A stretch of DNA of 64,000 nucleotides from Brucella pseudintermedia. GTDB taxonomy: Bacteria; Pseudomonadota; Alphaproteobacteria; Rhizobiales; Rhizobiaceae. A program made the translations under genes and the position numbers. The stretch is taken from assembly GCF_008932435.1 (NCBI RefSeq), contig NZ_WBWE01000013.1:1-64000 (forward strand). The letters are read 5' to 3'. Shown here piece by piece: positions 24,905 through 33,171 of the stretch (positions are counted from its first letter, which is position 1; each line of letters begins with the position of its first letter). The notes under the pieces were generated by a model, which saw only the letters and a program-made list of their open reading frames with translations, did not search any database and was not told where the DNA came from.

Positions 24905-25537
24905 TTATGCCGCCTTTCGCCTTTCAGCATACTTCTGGCGGCGTCTTTCGTTTCGGGCTTCTGCCCAACTGAAATCCGGTTCGGTTTCACCGTGCGTTAG
25001 CGAGAAATCATCCCGCCATGTCAGCACCTTTTCGCTGCCCGCATGGTCTCCGATTGTGACATCAATCTGCCCGGTTTCAGGGCAAACATGCAACACCCCT
25101 TCTAGGCCGTTTTTGTAATTTTGGCCGTTAATGCGGGCAATCTCACCGAAAATCTCTAAAATCGCCCGGTTTTTTCGCTTTCTTCCCGTTTCTCTGGTGA
25201 AGCCCTGCTTCGTGCACCATTTGCCAAACGGCGTCCCTCCCGCTTGTGCGTTGGCCCATGCCCAGAGACAACGGCGGCGCATATCGTCCTTCACTGAAAG
25301 GATAAGCTGGTTGCACCGTTCCCACTCAGAAACGTCCCGTGTCGTCAGCTTGGTCTTGGCGAACATCTCGGCGCGATGCTCTTTATGCCGCTCATCGCCC
25401 CATTCACGCATCTCAGCCCAGCTATGGACATAACCCAGGCTCTGCGCCTTCAACTGCTTCGGCTTCGCTGTCTGTGGCAACCGCCGGTCAACTTCTGCGC
25501 CTCGGATGAACAGTTCAGCTATTTCCAACGGCGTCAT
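24905..25537 (-). CDS. DUF6362-like phage protein, possible HTH regulator
   Basis: 210 residues, basic. The pattern AEVDRRLPQTAKPKQLKAQS, then SWAEMREWGD and LWAWANAQAGGTPFGKWCTK, resembles the DUF6362 proteins of rhizobial phages, whose middle part looks helix-turn-helix-like. The C-terminus (TWRDDFSLTHGETEPDFSWA) is family-like. Its start overlaps the upstream stop by 4 bases. A late-regulator role is possible but not shown. Confidence 0.55.
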   Translation of the reverse strand: MTPLEIAELFIRGAEVDRRLPQTAKPKQLKAQSLGYVHSWAEMREWGDERHKEHRAEMFAKTKLTTRDVSEWERCNQLILSVKDDMRRRCLWAWANAQAGGTPFGKWCTKQGFTRETGRKRKNRAILEIFGEIARINGQNYKNGLEGVLHVCPETGQIDVTIGDHAGSEKVLTWRDDFSLTHGETEPDFSWAEARNERRRQKYAERRKAA

Positions 25538-25980
25538 GCTGTCCTCCTATCGTCCAAAAGGTCGAGTTGATCTGCGTTCGGTCCGAAGCGGCGGAACACC
25601 CTTTCATATACCATGCCGCTGATTGCATGTCGTTGCGGGGTGATGCCTGACAGGTCGTTGGCGATGAATTGAAGACGCCCTAGCGGTATTGCATCCCATA
25701 GTTCCAGCCATGCTGACGTATCGCGCTCGATCAGGCCCCGGTTTGCAATCACCATGTCCGAAGCCATCCATAGGCCAAATTCATCCAGACATGCCTTATT
25801 GTTGGCCGTTTCCGCCAATGTGGTCATGACTAAGCGGAAATGACCTTCTCCATGGTTGCGCAGTATCCGGTCCAGCGTGGCGACCGCCCGTGTTTCGCCA
25901 ATATCCGGGTATCGGTGAGCATCCACAATCTTGATGCCGTACTCTGCGCATATCGAATAAACACGAGAGTCAACTGTCAT
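25534..25980 (-). CDS. phage protein, unknown
   Basis: 148 residues: KIVDAHRYPDIGETRAVATL, HFRLVMTTLAETANNKACLD and FGLWMASDMVIANRG. This sequence type recurs in Rhizobiales phages next to DUF3310 and methyltransferase genes. It is mainly helical with no recognised catalytic motif. 4-base overlaps at both ends. Confidence 0.55.
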   Translation of the reverse strand: MTVDSRVYSICAEYGIKIVDAHRYPDIGETRAVATLDRILRNHGEGHFRLVMTTLAETANNKACLDEFGLWMASDMVIANRGLIERDTSAWLELWDAIPLGRLQFIANDLSGITPQRHAISGMVYERVFRRFGPNADQLDLLDDRRTA

Positions 25981-26219
25981 CGATCAAGCCTCGCTTTCTT
26001 CCTCATGGTTTCAACTAGCCGGTTCGAATACCAAGCCGCCTTTTCCAAGTCCTCGGTTGATTTGCCCTTGTGACGCTCGCGCCAGATGTATTTCAGAGCA
26101 TTGCCCTTGCAGAACCCACGAAACTCGTCTGGCGTAAGCGCTGCTTCTATAGCGTCGATGCATTCAAGCCCTGTTTCTGACGCTGTGTAGTGACGGGGAC
26201 GGTTCACGTTGTCAGTCAT
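25977..26219 (-). CDS. DUF3310 family protein
   Basis: 80 residues with the family pattern VNRPRHYTASETGLECIDAI, GFCKGNALKYIWRERHKGKS, EDLEKAAWYSNRLVE. DUF3310 proteins are common in phage early regions with nucleotide-metabolism-like context; the biochemical role is not established to my knowledge. It overlaps the methyltransferase stop. Confidence 0.85.
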   Translation of the reverse strand: MTDNVNRPRHYTASETGLECIDAIEAALTPDEFRGFCKGNALKYIWRERHKGKSTEDLEKAAWYSNRLVETMRKKARLDR

Positions 26220-27415
26220 GCCGCCAATTCCTTTTCCGAAAGAGCCTCGACCATATCAATGCGCCGGCCAATCCATCTCATGCAGTTGATTGCCATGGAA
26301 TTTCCAAGGGCTGTGTAGCGCGGGCCGTCGGCAGCCATTTTCTTGCCGACAGGGATATTCGTGTATCCGTCTGGGAAACCTTGCAGGCGCTCGCATTCTG
26401 TCGGCGTGAGGCGACGTACATTCCAATCAAAGCAGATGTTCTTCTCCTGTGTTCTGCCGCCACCGGATGGCGCAGTAAGAGCGTAGGCAACATCTCCTCC
26501 AATCTCCAAGGTGCGGCCGCCCTCTCTCCCTCGCTCCTGAAATGCTATAGCTTGCGACTGTGGAGACGATGCGCCAAGCGGCCCTGAACGATCGAAGGTG
26601 ACCTCCGGGTCCTCACGGCTATTGAATGCAATCATCGTTTCTGTCTCATAGTCCTGCCTGCCCATTCCGCCAGCATTCAGGCAATGCGCTACATCTCCGG
26701 ACGATGAAACCGCCACATAGGCATCGCTGTCATCTCTTAGCGAACAGTTGCTCTGTGCTCTAAGGCTTGGCGCAACATCTCTGGTAAGACTTTCCTGCGG
26801 ACTGCGGCGCGGCGGAGTATTCCCAGACAGGCCTTCGCGCTCAAATAATACCGATGCGGCACGTCTCCAGTCTCCAAGATATCCGACAACGAACACACGC
26901 CTTCGTCTTTGAGGGACTGCCCGTTCGTATCCGTCCACTCTGACATACTGAGCGTCAAGCACTCGCCAGGCCGCATGATACCCGCATTCTTCCAGCCCTC
27001 GGATAAAGGTTCCAAAGTCCCTTCCTTTGTTGGAAGACAAGACGCCGGGGACGTTCTCCCAAACCAGCCAGCGGGGCTGATAGCGTCGAGCGATGGCAAG
27101 ATAGGTGAGCATGAGGTTGCCGCGTGGGTCAGCAAGTCCTTTGCGAAGTCCCGCGATTGAGAAGGATTGGCAGGGAGTTCCGCCGACAAGAAGGTCAATT
27201 GCATAGTCTGGCCATTCCTTGAATTTGGTCATGTCACCAAGGTTCGGGACACCATTTGCAGACAGTTCATCACCAGGCATGTTTGCGCCGTAGTGATGAG
27301 CGAGAACCTGACAGGGAAAACGTTCAATTTCGGAGAAGAACGCTGGCGACCAACCGAGAGGATGCCAAGCCTGAGTTGCAGCTTCGATACCTGAGCAAAC
27401 TGAGCCGTATCTCAT
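26216..27415 (-). CDS. DNA cytosine-5 methyltransferase (orphan)
   Basis: 399 residues with all the main m5C motifs in order: I GSVCSGIEAA, IV GGTPCQSFS with catalytic Cys82, VI WENVPG (Glu120), VIII VPQRRRRVF (about 168-175), IX RRLTPTECERLQGFPDGYT and X YTALGNSMAINC. The target-recognition region lies between about 200 and 335. There is no restriction endonuclease gene beside it, so it probably protects phage DNA from host restriction or marks DNA for regulation. The sequence specificity cannot be read. Confidence 0.93.
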   Translation of the reverse strand: MRYGSVCSGIEAATQAWHPLGWSPAFFSEIERFPCQVLAHHYGANMPGDELSANGVPNLGDMTKFKEWPDYAIDLLVGGTPCQSFSIAGLRKGLADPRGNLMLTYLAIARRYQPRWLVWENVPGVLSSNKGRDFGTFIRGLEECGYHAAWRVLDAQYVRVDGYERAVPQRRRRVFVVGYLGDWRRAASVLFEREGLSGNTPPRRSPQESLTRDVAPSLRAQSNCSLRDDSDAYVAVSSSGDVAHCLNAGGMGRQDYETETMIAFNSREDPEVTFDRSGPLGASSPQSQAIAFQERGREGGRTLEIGGDVAYALTAPSGGGRTQEKNICFDWNVRRLTPTECERLQGFPDGYTNIPVGKKMAADGPRYTALGNSMAINCMRWIGRRIDMVEALSEKELAA

Positions 27416-27720
27416 GCCGCCTTCCTCCTCCTAGTCACTTCGATGACCTTCCCGTTCTTCCGTATCGGCTGGAGTGTCGGGAATAGCTTCTCTGCCTCTG
27501 TGCGGGCCGCTGACGCTGTTTCACCGCATCGCAGGTATTCTGTGTTCATGTAGGCGAGAAGGTGTTTCAGGGCCTCCTCTGTGGCTTCTAGCTTGGTTGA
27601 GAAGACCTTGGGCTTGTCGCCTTTGTCCATGAGCGGGTTTGGCCTACCGTGCTGCGCAAAGCGAAGCATCACACGGTATCCGGTTGGAACTTGCTGGGTG
27701 TACGCTGCAAAGTGGTTCAT
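27412..27720 (-). CDS. small phage protein, unknown
   Basis: 102 residues: GYRVMLRFAQHGRPNPLMDK, FSTKLEATEEALKHLLAYMN and a basic C-terminus VIEVTRRRKAA. It sits between helicase and methyltransferase with overlaps on both sides. No known motif. Confidence 0.5.
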   Translation of the reverse strand: MNHFAAYTQQVPTGYRVMLRFAQHGRPNPLMDKGDKPKVFSTKLEATEEALKHLLAYMNTEYLRCGETASAARTEAEKLFPTLQPIRKNGKVIEVTRRRKAA

Positions 27721-29222
27721 CAGAAGCCTAACCCCATTGGATTGTCGATGACTTCACGCTTGATAAGTTCTGGCTGGTTCATACCGCCCAGATCAACGAA
27801 TGTTGTCGTTGGCCCATGCCAGCCGCATTCCACATCACGCGGCCATTGGCTTTCACGTGAGAGAGCAAGGAATATCTTGGCCTTGTCCTCGTTCTGGTCG
27901 ACCAAATCCTGCCAAAGCTCATGAAGATCGGAATGGATAGAAGGTTCATATTCCTTGAGAAAAACCACAGGGCGGAACGGGATCAGTACATGGTCGGCGT
28001 CTCGTTCGATTGCTCCTATCAGGTCGGAATACCTTGGCTTTTTGGATAAAAGCTGATGGAAAAACTTCTCATTGATCGTCGGTCGATAATCCGTGAAGGT
28101 GTTCTTCTTCAACTGTGCGCAGCCGATAATCGGAATGTCCGTCTCTCTGGCGATCTGTTTGAGCCTCGCCGTGACGATCTGGCCAAATTCCCAATCCGCC
28201 AGCTTCTTCTCATCCTTGTTCTTGTCGATCAGCCCCATATGGTCGATTACGGCCAGTCCCTTGCCTTTCTTGGACACGAAGTACCGAATGCGCTCTTCAA
28301 TCTGATCCAGCGTTAGGCGCTTTTGCTGGATGTAGATTTGTTTCTCGCGGTTTGCGTTGCGGAAGTTCATCAGGCGCTCGAAATCGCTCTCGTTCACCTT
28401 GCCGCGCTTCTGCCGGTTTACCGTGACCTTGGTTTCACGGCTGCTCTCCCGCATCGCCAGCTCTTTTGCTGACATTTCACCGGAATAGAACCAGACTGGA
28501 AATCCTTCCGCCGCTGCTCCCATTGCCAACTGACCGGCCAGTGCTGACTTGCCTTGTTTGGTTGCTCCTCCGAGGATGATAAGCTGACCGCCACACATTG
28601 GGCCGATAAGCTCTTCCACTGGCCGGAAGCGATAACCTATGCCGGTCCCACGCTTGCCGCTGTATGCCCGGTTTGTGTCCTCCAGAGCGTCATCCAGAGC
28701 CGTCCCGAATGATACCGCGCCATAAATGTCGTCTCCGTCAGACAATGCACTGCTGATCTCCGATATTGCGCGCTCGCCAATCTGGGCCGGGTCGCTTTCT
28801 GTGCTGACGTTCTGGGCTTCGGCTATGACATCCTGAGCGATGGCGATAATCTGACGGCGCTTCGATAGATCAACAAGCATTTGGGCAACCTGTGGAAGCA
28901 TCGCAGGCGGGAGAGCGTGTTGAGCGCAGCACCGGGCGACCAATCGCCCTACAGTCGTTTCGCTGTCGATATTGCGATCCCACGGAAGGAACGGCTTGAT
29001 TGTAACTGGCTGCGCAACCTTGCCCTGCTTGATGACATCGGTAATGACGCCGAATATCTCAGCAAGAAACTTGTCATAGAAATGCACTGGCTGGAGAATA
29101 CCGGCGATCAGCGGGAAAGCGTCATTGTTGAGAAGGAGCGTTCCGATCACCGCGCCTTCTGCCTCATAGTTGCAGATTGCTTGTGCGGGCTGCTCGTAAT
29201 CCATTTTCCTCACTGCGCTCAT
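27720..29222 (-). CDS. replicative DNA helicase, DnaB-type
   Basis: 500 residues from ATG 29222 (AGGTGG upstream; the ATG overlaps the resolvase stop). The N-terminal domain has EAEGAVIGTLLLNNDAFPLI, DnaB-like. The RecA-like core has LIILGGATKQGKSALAGQLA (Walker A GATKQGKS), WFYSGEMSAKELAMR, LAVIDHMGLI (Walker B) and IIGCAQLKK. It unwinds the phage replication fork. No helicase loader or initiator is recognised next to it, although the small DNA-binding genes upstream could supply that. Confidence 0.9.
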   Translation of the reverse strand: MSAVRKMDYEQPAQAICNYEAEGAVIGTLLLNNDAFPLIAGILQPVHFYDKFLAEIFGVITDVIKQGKVAQPVTIKPFLPWDRNIDSETTVGRLVARCCAQHALPPAMLPQVAQMLVDLSKRRQIIAIAQDVIAEAQNVSTESDPAQIGERAISEISSALSDGDDIYGAVSFGTALDDALEDTNRAYSGKRGTGIGYRFRPVEELIGPMCGGQLIILGGATKQGKSALAGQLAMGAAAEGFPVWFYSGEMSAKELAMRESSRETKVTVNRQKRGKVNESDFERLMNFRNANREKQIYIQQKRLTLDQIEERIRYFVSKKGKGLAVIDHMGLIDKNKDEKKLADWEFGQIVTARLKQIARETDIPIIGCAQLKKNTFTDYRPTINEKFFHQLLSKKPRYSDLIGAIERDADHVLIPFRPVVFLKEYEPSIHSDLHELWQDLVDQNEDKAKIFLALSRESQWPRDVECGWHGPTTTFVDLGGMNQPELIKREVIDNPMGLGF

Positions 29223-29908
29223 GCCGCCACCTGCAAATTCATTTTCGTTTGTGCGCGCTTCGCCTTGGACTTGGCTTTCTTTGCTGCTCTGGCTTTTTCC
29301 TGCCGAATAATCCCGCCATTCAGCGCCCAAAACAGGATGCCGATTGCTTCGGCAGCATTATCATCAATCGTTTCAAACCCTCGCGCTTTGCAGGCGGCGA
29401 CGGCCTGATCTTTCAGCCACTGCCTGGCTTTTTCCGTCTTTTTCGGACCTTCTAGTCCGTCAGTAACGCTTTTGGGCGCTTGGGTGACGCCGATGAAAAA
29501 GCTGCGCCATGAAACAGTGTTCACGGTCCTTGGTAACGGGAAACCTCTTCGTGCTGCGATCATGCTGACAGTTGCTATCCAGCCCCCAGAGAGCCGCGCC
29601 GACGCTTCAGAACGAGCCGCGCCGTAAGCCTCGGCTTCCAAAATGATTTCCACGTCCTTGCTGTCAAATATGTCGTGCTTCCGCAGAAGTTTGACCACGT
29701 TATCCCAGAGGTTGAGATAGTAATCGCCGTGACGAGAACATTTATTGCCGTCGCGATCCCGCGTTAAATCCCATGAACCATAGAACAGTCGCTCGCGTTG
29801 CGTTCTGCGCTCGCTCTCCGGCTTGTCCTCGTCATGCACAAGCAGGCAATAACCGGCGTTCGTGGAAGGATCGATGCAAAGCTTATGTGTCGGTCTCTCC
29901 GATTGCAT
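29219..29908 (-). CDS. RuvC-like Holliday junction resolvase
   Basis: 229 residues with RNase H-fold signatures: CIDPSTNAGYCL (first Asp), VEIILEAEAYGAARSEAS (Glu) and IDDNAAEAIGILFWAL (C-terminal acidic pair), plus a lysine-rich tail. It is likely to resolve branched DNA before packaging, as RuvC-like enzymes do in other phages. It is flanked by a 33-residue membrane gene and the helicase gene. Confidence 0.8.
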   Translation of the reverse strand: MQSERPTHKLCIDPSTNAGYCLLVHDEDKPESERRTQRERLFYGSWDLTRDRDGNKCSRHGDYYLNLWDNVVKLLRKHDIFDSKDVEIILEAEAYGAARSEASARLSGGWIATVSMIAARRGFPLPRTVNTVSWRSFFIGVTQAPKSVTDGLEGPKKTEKARQWLKDQAVAACKARGFETIDDNAAEAIGILFWALNGGIIRQEKARAAKKAKSKAKRAQTKMNLQVAA

Positions 29909-30010
29909 TCAATACCTCCCCATAACGCAGGCTACCGGGGCGAAAATCCAAGCCAGAGCGATAAGCACATAGCCGGTGATGATGAGGGCGTTACCGATAC
30001 GTTGGCTCAT
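29909..30010 (-). CDS. 33-residue single-span membrane microprotein
   Basis: ATG at 30010 overlaps the upstream stop (ATGA) and its TGA abuts the resolvase ATG. MSQRIGNALIITGYVLIALA, then WIFAPVACVMGRY, is one transmembrane helix. Tight packing on both sides supports translation. The function is unknown. Confidence 0.6.
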   Translation of the reverse strand: MSQRIGNALIITGYVLIALAWIFAPVACVMGRY

Positions 30011-30462
30011 GCTGCCCTCCGCATGTCTAGCGCACTGCGACCAGGTAACGGATCGCCCATGATCCTTGCTGTTTTGGATCGGGTATCGTCTGGGATGGAC
30101 TGACGCATAAGAGCTTCATGCTCTTTCGAAATGCTGGGGGCAGTCCGTTCCTGCTTTCGCAAAAGGCTGGTCGTGTTGTAGCAGCGCGTGGCGATGGATG
30201 CTTTGCTGCGACCGGGAAGGAGACCAGTCTTGAATATCTTGCCCGGCGATAGTCCTTCCTTGCGGTGCAGGCGCTCGATAATCTCTAGCTCTTCCTCAGT
30301 CCAAGCCGCTGAAAACTTCCCGGTGTTGAGACCATTCCGGCGAACGATTTCCTGAAGCTTCTTGCTTCCGATCTTCAACTCATGGCGGATTTCGTTCTGG
30401 TTCACGCCATCCTTGACCATCTGGACGATCTTGGCTTCGAGTTCCTTATCTTCACGAGACAT
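30007..30462 (-). CDS. DNA-binding protein with SANT/Myb-like or GcrA-like HTH
   Basis: 151 residues. An HTH-like N-terminus (QNEIRHELKIGSKKLQEIVR) is followed by AAWTEEELEIIERLHRKEG, then LPGRSKASIATRCYN, a Trp-anchored Myb/SANT-type pattern. A basic C-terminus follows. Predicted transcription or replication regulator. The start overlaps the LexA-like gene stop. Confidence 0.6.
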   Translation of the reverse strand: MSREDKELEAKIVQMVKDGVNQNEIRHELKIGSKKLQEIVRRNGLNTGKFSAAWTEEELEIIERLHRKEGLSPGKIFKTGLLPGRSKASIATRCYNTTSLLRKQERTAPSISKEHEALMRQSIPDDTRSKTARIMGDPLPGRSALDMRRAA

Positions 30463-30785
30463 TATGCGGCCTCCTGTAGATACCGCGCTGCTTCCAGAAC
30501 GTGCTCATGGTCCGATACCTGAGTACCGTCGAGCGCTGAGAGGACACGGCGAAGGTGATAGTCAGCGTTGAAGGCTGGTTTCAGTGCGATGCTCCGGCGT
30601 ATACCGGGACGTCTGACGATCAAGTCGCGCTCTTCAAGCCCTTCAATGATGCGATGGACACCAGACTTGGAATGCAAGCCAAGCGCTTCCTGGATTTCCT
30701 CATACGAAGGGCCGTAGCCCTTCTCATCGATGAATGAACGGATGAAGTCGTATGCATCTTTCTGGCGTGGCGTCATGGAGAGCAT
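30462..30785 (-). CDS. LexA-type winged-helix DNA-binding protein without protease domain
   Basis: 107 residues. MTPRQKDAYDFIRSFIDEKG, YGPSYEEIQEALGLHSKSGV and HRIIEGLEERDLIVRRPGIR match the LexA N-terminal domain closely. The S24 protease half is absent. It could bind SOS-box-like sites and act as a competitor or regulator that is not cleaved in the SOS response. TAATG overlap with the upstream gene. Confidence 0.8.
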   Translation of the reverse strand: MLSMTPRQKDAYDFIRSFIDEKGYGPSYEEIQEALGLHSKSGVHRIIEGLEERDLIVRRPGIRRSIALKPAFNADYHLRRVLSALDGTQVSDHEHVLEAARYLQEAA

Positions 30786-31078
30786 TAGGCAGCCTCCCCT
30801 CGAGCTTTGGCGAGAGCGGCACGACCGATGTTCAATCGACGGTGTTGCTCTTCAAATAATTCAGGCTCCTCTTCGCCTTCACCGTACTCGACCAGTAGTT
30901 TCAAGGCGTTATAAAGATCATCAATAATCTCCTGCGCGTCCTTATGACTGGCGAGGGCAATATCGCAGTCAGGGGCGCGGCCGTCGTCAGGCAGAACCAA
31001 TGTCTGTGACTTGTTAATCATGAGGAGTTCGAACCCGGACTTGTTTGTCCAGGCGATGATTGGCAGTTGCTTGGCCAT
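30785..31078 (-). CDS. small acidic phage protein, unknown
   Basis: 97 residues from ATG 31078 (ATGA overlap). IIAWTNKSGFELLMINKSQT, DAQEIIDDLYNALKLLVEYG and an acidic EGEEEPELFEEQHRRLN. No recognised function. Confidence 0.5.
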   Translation of the reverse strand: MAKQLPIIAWTNKSGFELLMINKSQTLVLPDDGRAPDCDIALASHKDAQEIIDDLYNALKLLVEYGEGEEEPELFEEQHRRLNIGRAALAKARGEAA

Positions 31079-31605
31079 CACGCGGCCTCCACGTCAGGGA
31101 AGTCGGGGTCGCCGGTTTCTTCCTCGGCCTCGGAATTGATCTTTTCCATCGCGTTCTTGAGGTTGTCGCGCATGATCTCTTGGCCACGGTGCCACCCCCT
31201 CATCCACGCCTGATCCTCGTCAGAACCCTTGTCGTGGCTGCTTTCCGGGTCTTTACCGGCTAGACCTGCAAGCTCGCCCTCGCCTTCAATGCGCTCAATG
31301 GCTGGCGCACGGTCGCGGAGTAGATCGGACTGGAAACCCGGCGTCAGGTTCAACCACGAAAGAACTTCGCCATGCGCAAGGAAGCGGTCAGTCACGGTAG
31401 CCTTGTCGTCGGCGTTGATCGCCTTGATGGCATAGTCCAGATCGCCCAGAACTATACCGTCAGCCTGAGCTACCTTGCCGTCCGCTTTCTTGGCTGCGTT
31501 GATTTCTGCGGCCTTGCTGATGTGAGACATACGCTTGCGCAGGTGATGGAAGAAAAGCGCCTTGCGTTCATTCTCGGTAAGCTGCGAATTATGGCCTGCG
31601 TTCAT
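31078..31605 (-). CDS. phage protein with RMF/CrpP-like C-terminal motif
   Basis: 175 residues. The N-terminal helical half begins NERKALFFHHLRKRMSHISK. Residues about 128-145 (SDEDQAWMRGWHRGQEIMRD) resemble the short A-x-x-x-GW-x-x-G motif of ribosome-modulation-factor-like proteins. The C-terminus is acidic. Such proteins are frequent in Rhizobiales phage early operons; the activity is unknown. Confidence 0.5.
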   Translation of the reverse strand: MNAGHNSQLTENERKALFFHHLRKRMSHISKAAEINAAKKADGKVAQADGIVLGDLDYAIKAINADDKATVTDRFLAHGEVLSWLNLTPGFQSDLLRDRAPAIERIEGEGELAGLAGKDPESSHDKGSDEDQAWMRGWHRGQEIMRDNLKNAMEKINSEAEEETGDPDFPDVEAA

Positions 31606-31727
31606 TTCACTTCTCCCGGTGCTGGAATGTTGAACTCTTCTTCAAGGGTCGGCCAATCGGCTAACTCCGGGCAGACGCGATCCGCTAGGTGATCGGCCTT
31701 ATCTCGAAGCGTAGCGGCGAGACGCAT
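31602..31727 (-). CDS. 41-residue small protein
   Basis: ATG 31727 inside the end of the upstream gene, with GGAG 4 bases before; stop overlaps the next start (ATGA). MRLAATLRDKADHLADRVCP, then ELADWPTLEEEFNIPAPGEV. The reading frame further upstream is low-complexity and not coding. The overlaps support a real small gene. Confidence 0.5.
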   Translation of the reverse strand: MRLAATLRDKADHLADRVCPELADWPTLEEEFNIPAPGEVK

Positions 31728-32220
31728 TCGTCTCCGCAGCGATAGCCATCTGAGCAATGCGAGCGGTTTTGGCTTTGAACGCCTTCGTGCGCTTGCCTTC
31801 CTCTTCGAGTTCCGCCTGAAGGCAAGCAGAACCCGCTCCCATGTCCGGCTGGACAGGCTCGTAATAAGTCTCATGGTTTGCTCGTAGATTTTGGCGCTCC
31901 GCATAGTAGCGGGCGGCTGCTTCTTCATTGCGCTGGCACATGTCGTTGTATGCCAACATGAGCGCCCGGTAGGCCGAACCGGCCACATCGGTCATTTCCT
32001 CGTAACGGTAGCGCAAGCGCTTGAGGTAACTCTCTGAAACACCAGTACGTTTTGCTACGCGGTAACGTGCGGCCTCGCGGGTGTCGCCAAGGCCCTTGTA
32101 CTCGGCTTTTTGCAGCTCTTCGGCCCAATAACGGGCGTCATCTATGGCTGTAAAACCCATGCTCATTTTGTTGTCCTCGGAAACTGTTTTTCCGTACGCG
32201 GAAATTCTTTGTTCAGACAT
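31699..32220 (-). CDS. phage protein, unknown (helical, possible DNA-binding)
   Basis: 173 residues, or 155 if started at the second good site (GAGGA before MSMGFTAIDD). An HTH-like stretch AARYRVAKRTGVSESYLKRL is followed by a helical region and a basic tail. The first start overlaps a large inverted repeat (32226-32259) in the leader, which could control translation or bind a regulator. Confidence 0.55.
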   Translation of the reverse strand: MSEQRISAYGKTVSEDNKMSMGFTAIDDARYWAEELQKAEYKGLGDTREAARYRVAKRTGVSESYLKRLRYRYEEMTDVAGSAYRALMLAYNDMCQRNEEAAARYYAERQNLRANHETYYEPVQPDMGAGSACLQAELEEEGKRTKAFKAKTARIAQMAIAAETNASRRYASR

Positions 32221-32225
32221 GCAAT

Positions 32226-32259
32226 CTCTCCACGGCTAAGTTGAAGCCGTGGAAGAGAG
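32226..32259. promoter_or_regulatory. large inverted repeat in leader
   Basis: CTCTCCACGGC, nine bases, GCCGTGGAAGAGAG: 11 paired positions with one extra A. It covers the RBS of the gene starting at 32220. Adjacent CTGGTC-N5-GACCAG (32260-32276) is a second dyad. It could be an operator or an RNA hairpin hiding the RBS. Confidence 0.5.
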
Positions 32260-32299
32260 CTGGTCGTGGTGACCAGTTGTCCTGAAGGGAACTGAAGTG

Positions 32300-32443
32300 A
32301 TGAAGATGAAGCGGACAGCCCGGAAAGCCTGGAAGACTGACACTGGCGTCCAACTCGTCTTGTGGTACTGGCCTGAAAACTCACCACGAAAGCCGAAGGG
32401 AAGCATCTTGGCAGAGCGCAATCCTTTCGATCCTTTCCGGTGA
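32300..32443 (+). CDS. possible small basic protein
   Basis: 47 codons: MKMKRTARKAWKTDTGVQLV, then LWYWPENSPRKPKGSILAER. Composition is plausible for a small DNA/RNA-binding protein, but it lies against operon direction, the RBS is weak and no promoter was identified. Confidence 0.25.
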   Translation: MKMKRTARKAWKTDTGVQLVLWYWPENSPRKPKGSILAERNPFDPFR

Positions 32444-32472
32444 TGTTCATGGCCATGTTCCTGATTTCTGCA

Positions 32473-32622
32473 TTAAAAATCGAAAACAATAGCGGCGGTC
32501 ATAAACGACGCTATTCCAAGGCTGAAGCCAGCGCAGAACATGCCAACAAAGCTATCTGTCGATGTTGCTACCGCTAAATTGAAGAGGAACGCTCCGAAGT
32601 TCAGAAGGGCTGCAATGCGCAT
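32473..32622 (-). CDS. 49-residue two-span membrane protein
   Basis: ATG 32622 with AGGA upstream. MRIAALLNFGAFLFNLAVAT and FVGMFCAGFSLGIASFMTAA are two membrane spans. In an early leftward operon such proteins can be exclusion or host-takeover factors. Function unknown. Confidence 0.5.
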   Translation of the reverse strand: MRIAALLNFGAFLFNLAVATSTDSFVGMFCAGFSLGIASFMTAAIVFDF

Positions 32623-32647
32623 AGCTTGGTCCTTTGTGAAATGGGTT

Positions 32648-32683
32648 GCCCGGAGACCCGTCAGGGAGATCAAATCTCCGGGC
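32648..32683. promoter_or_regulatory. mutually exclusive RNA hairpins in intergenic space
   Basis: GCCCGGAGA (32648-32656) pairs with TCTCCGGGC (32675-32683), while GGAGAT (32665-32670) pairs with ATCTCC (32674-32679). The two stems use the same 3' arm and cannot coexist. It lies between two leftward genes. Confidence 0.4.
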
Positions 32684-32736
32684 TTATTACCTACCGAGTA
32701 ACAGGCGGGGGCGAGGTGTCCCCGGCAGGCAATGGG

Positions 32737-33168
32737 TTAAGCGGCGGAAGCTGTTCGGGCCAACACGTACTCGCGGATTTCACCGGCATGAGAACGACAA
32801 CCAGAAGCCATATCCTCAAGCTGAGTGGCTCGATTGATCAGTTCAAAATCGCTGCACTGATCCACAGGAACGAGGACACTTTTGCCCTGACGTTTCATTG
32901 GGTAAGCCTTACAGAGATGCTTGAAGCCCGGGAGAAGGAGTTCCGCGTCAGTGGTATCTTTCGCGTCGTACTTTCCGATGACGCTCTTTGCGATGCGCTT
33001 CACATCCTTGAAGGTATGAACGCGATAAAACTCAGCGCCTTCACCTTCAATTGTTCCGCGCTTTTCCATCAGCCCGAGACAGAGCATATCGACATCTACA
33101 ACGATGCCATTTGCGAGGTTTTCGGCCACGATCTGATGCATTTCAGAACGTATTTTAAATTCATCCAT
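32737..33168 (-). CDS. phage protein, unknown
   Basis: 143 residues, acidic N-terminal half (EMHQIVAENLANGIVVDVDM), a lysine-rich middle (FKDVKRIAKSVIGKYDAKDT) and an Ala-rich end. It lies 3 bases from the next gene upstream. No recognised motif. Confidence 0.5.
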   Translation of the reverse strand: MDEFKIRSEMHQIVAENLANGIVVDVDMLCLGLMEKRGTIEGEGAEFYRVHTFKDVKRIAKSVIGKYDAKDTTDAELLLPGFKHLCKAYPMKRQGKSVLVPVDQCSDFELINRATQLEDMASGCRSHAGEIREYVLARTASAA

Positions 33169-33171
33169 GTC

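Noticed and set aside
24821-24905. Functional tRNA on the minus strand
   Set aside because: T-arm-like hairpin is present, but the T-loop has a changed base, the anticodon loop would be 10 nt and the acceptor pairs for only 4 bases.
24635-25000. 121-codon plus-strand frame over the gene-free stretch
   Set aside because: Arg/Pro/Ser-rich composition, no ribosome site, and it runs into the antisense of a coherent minus-strand gene.
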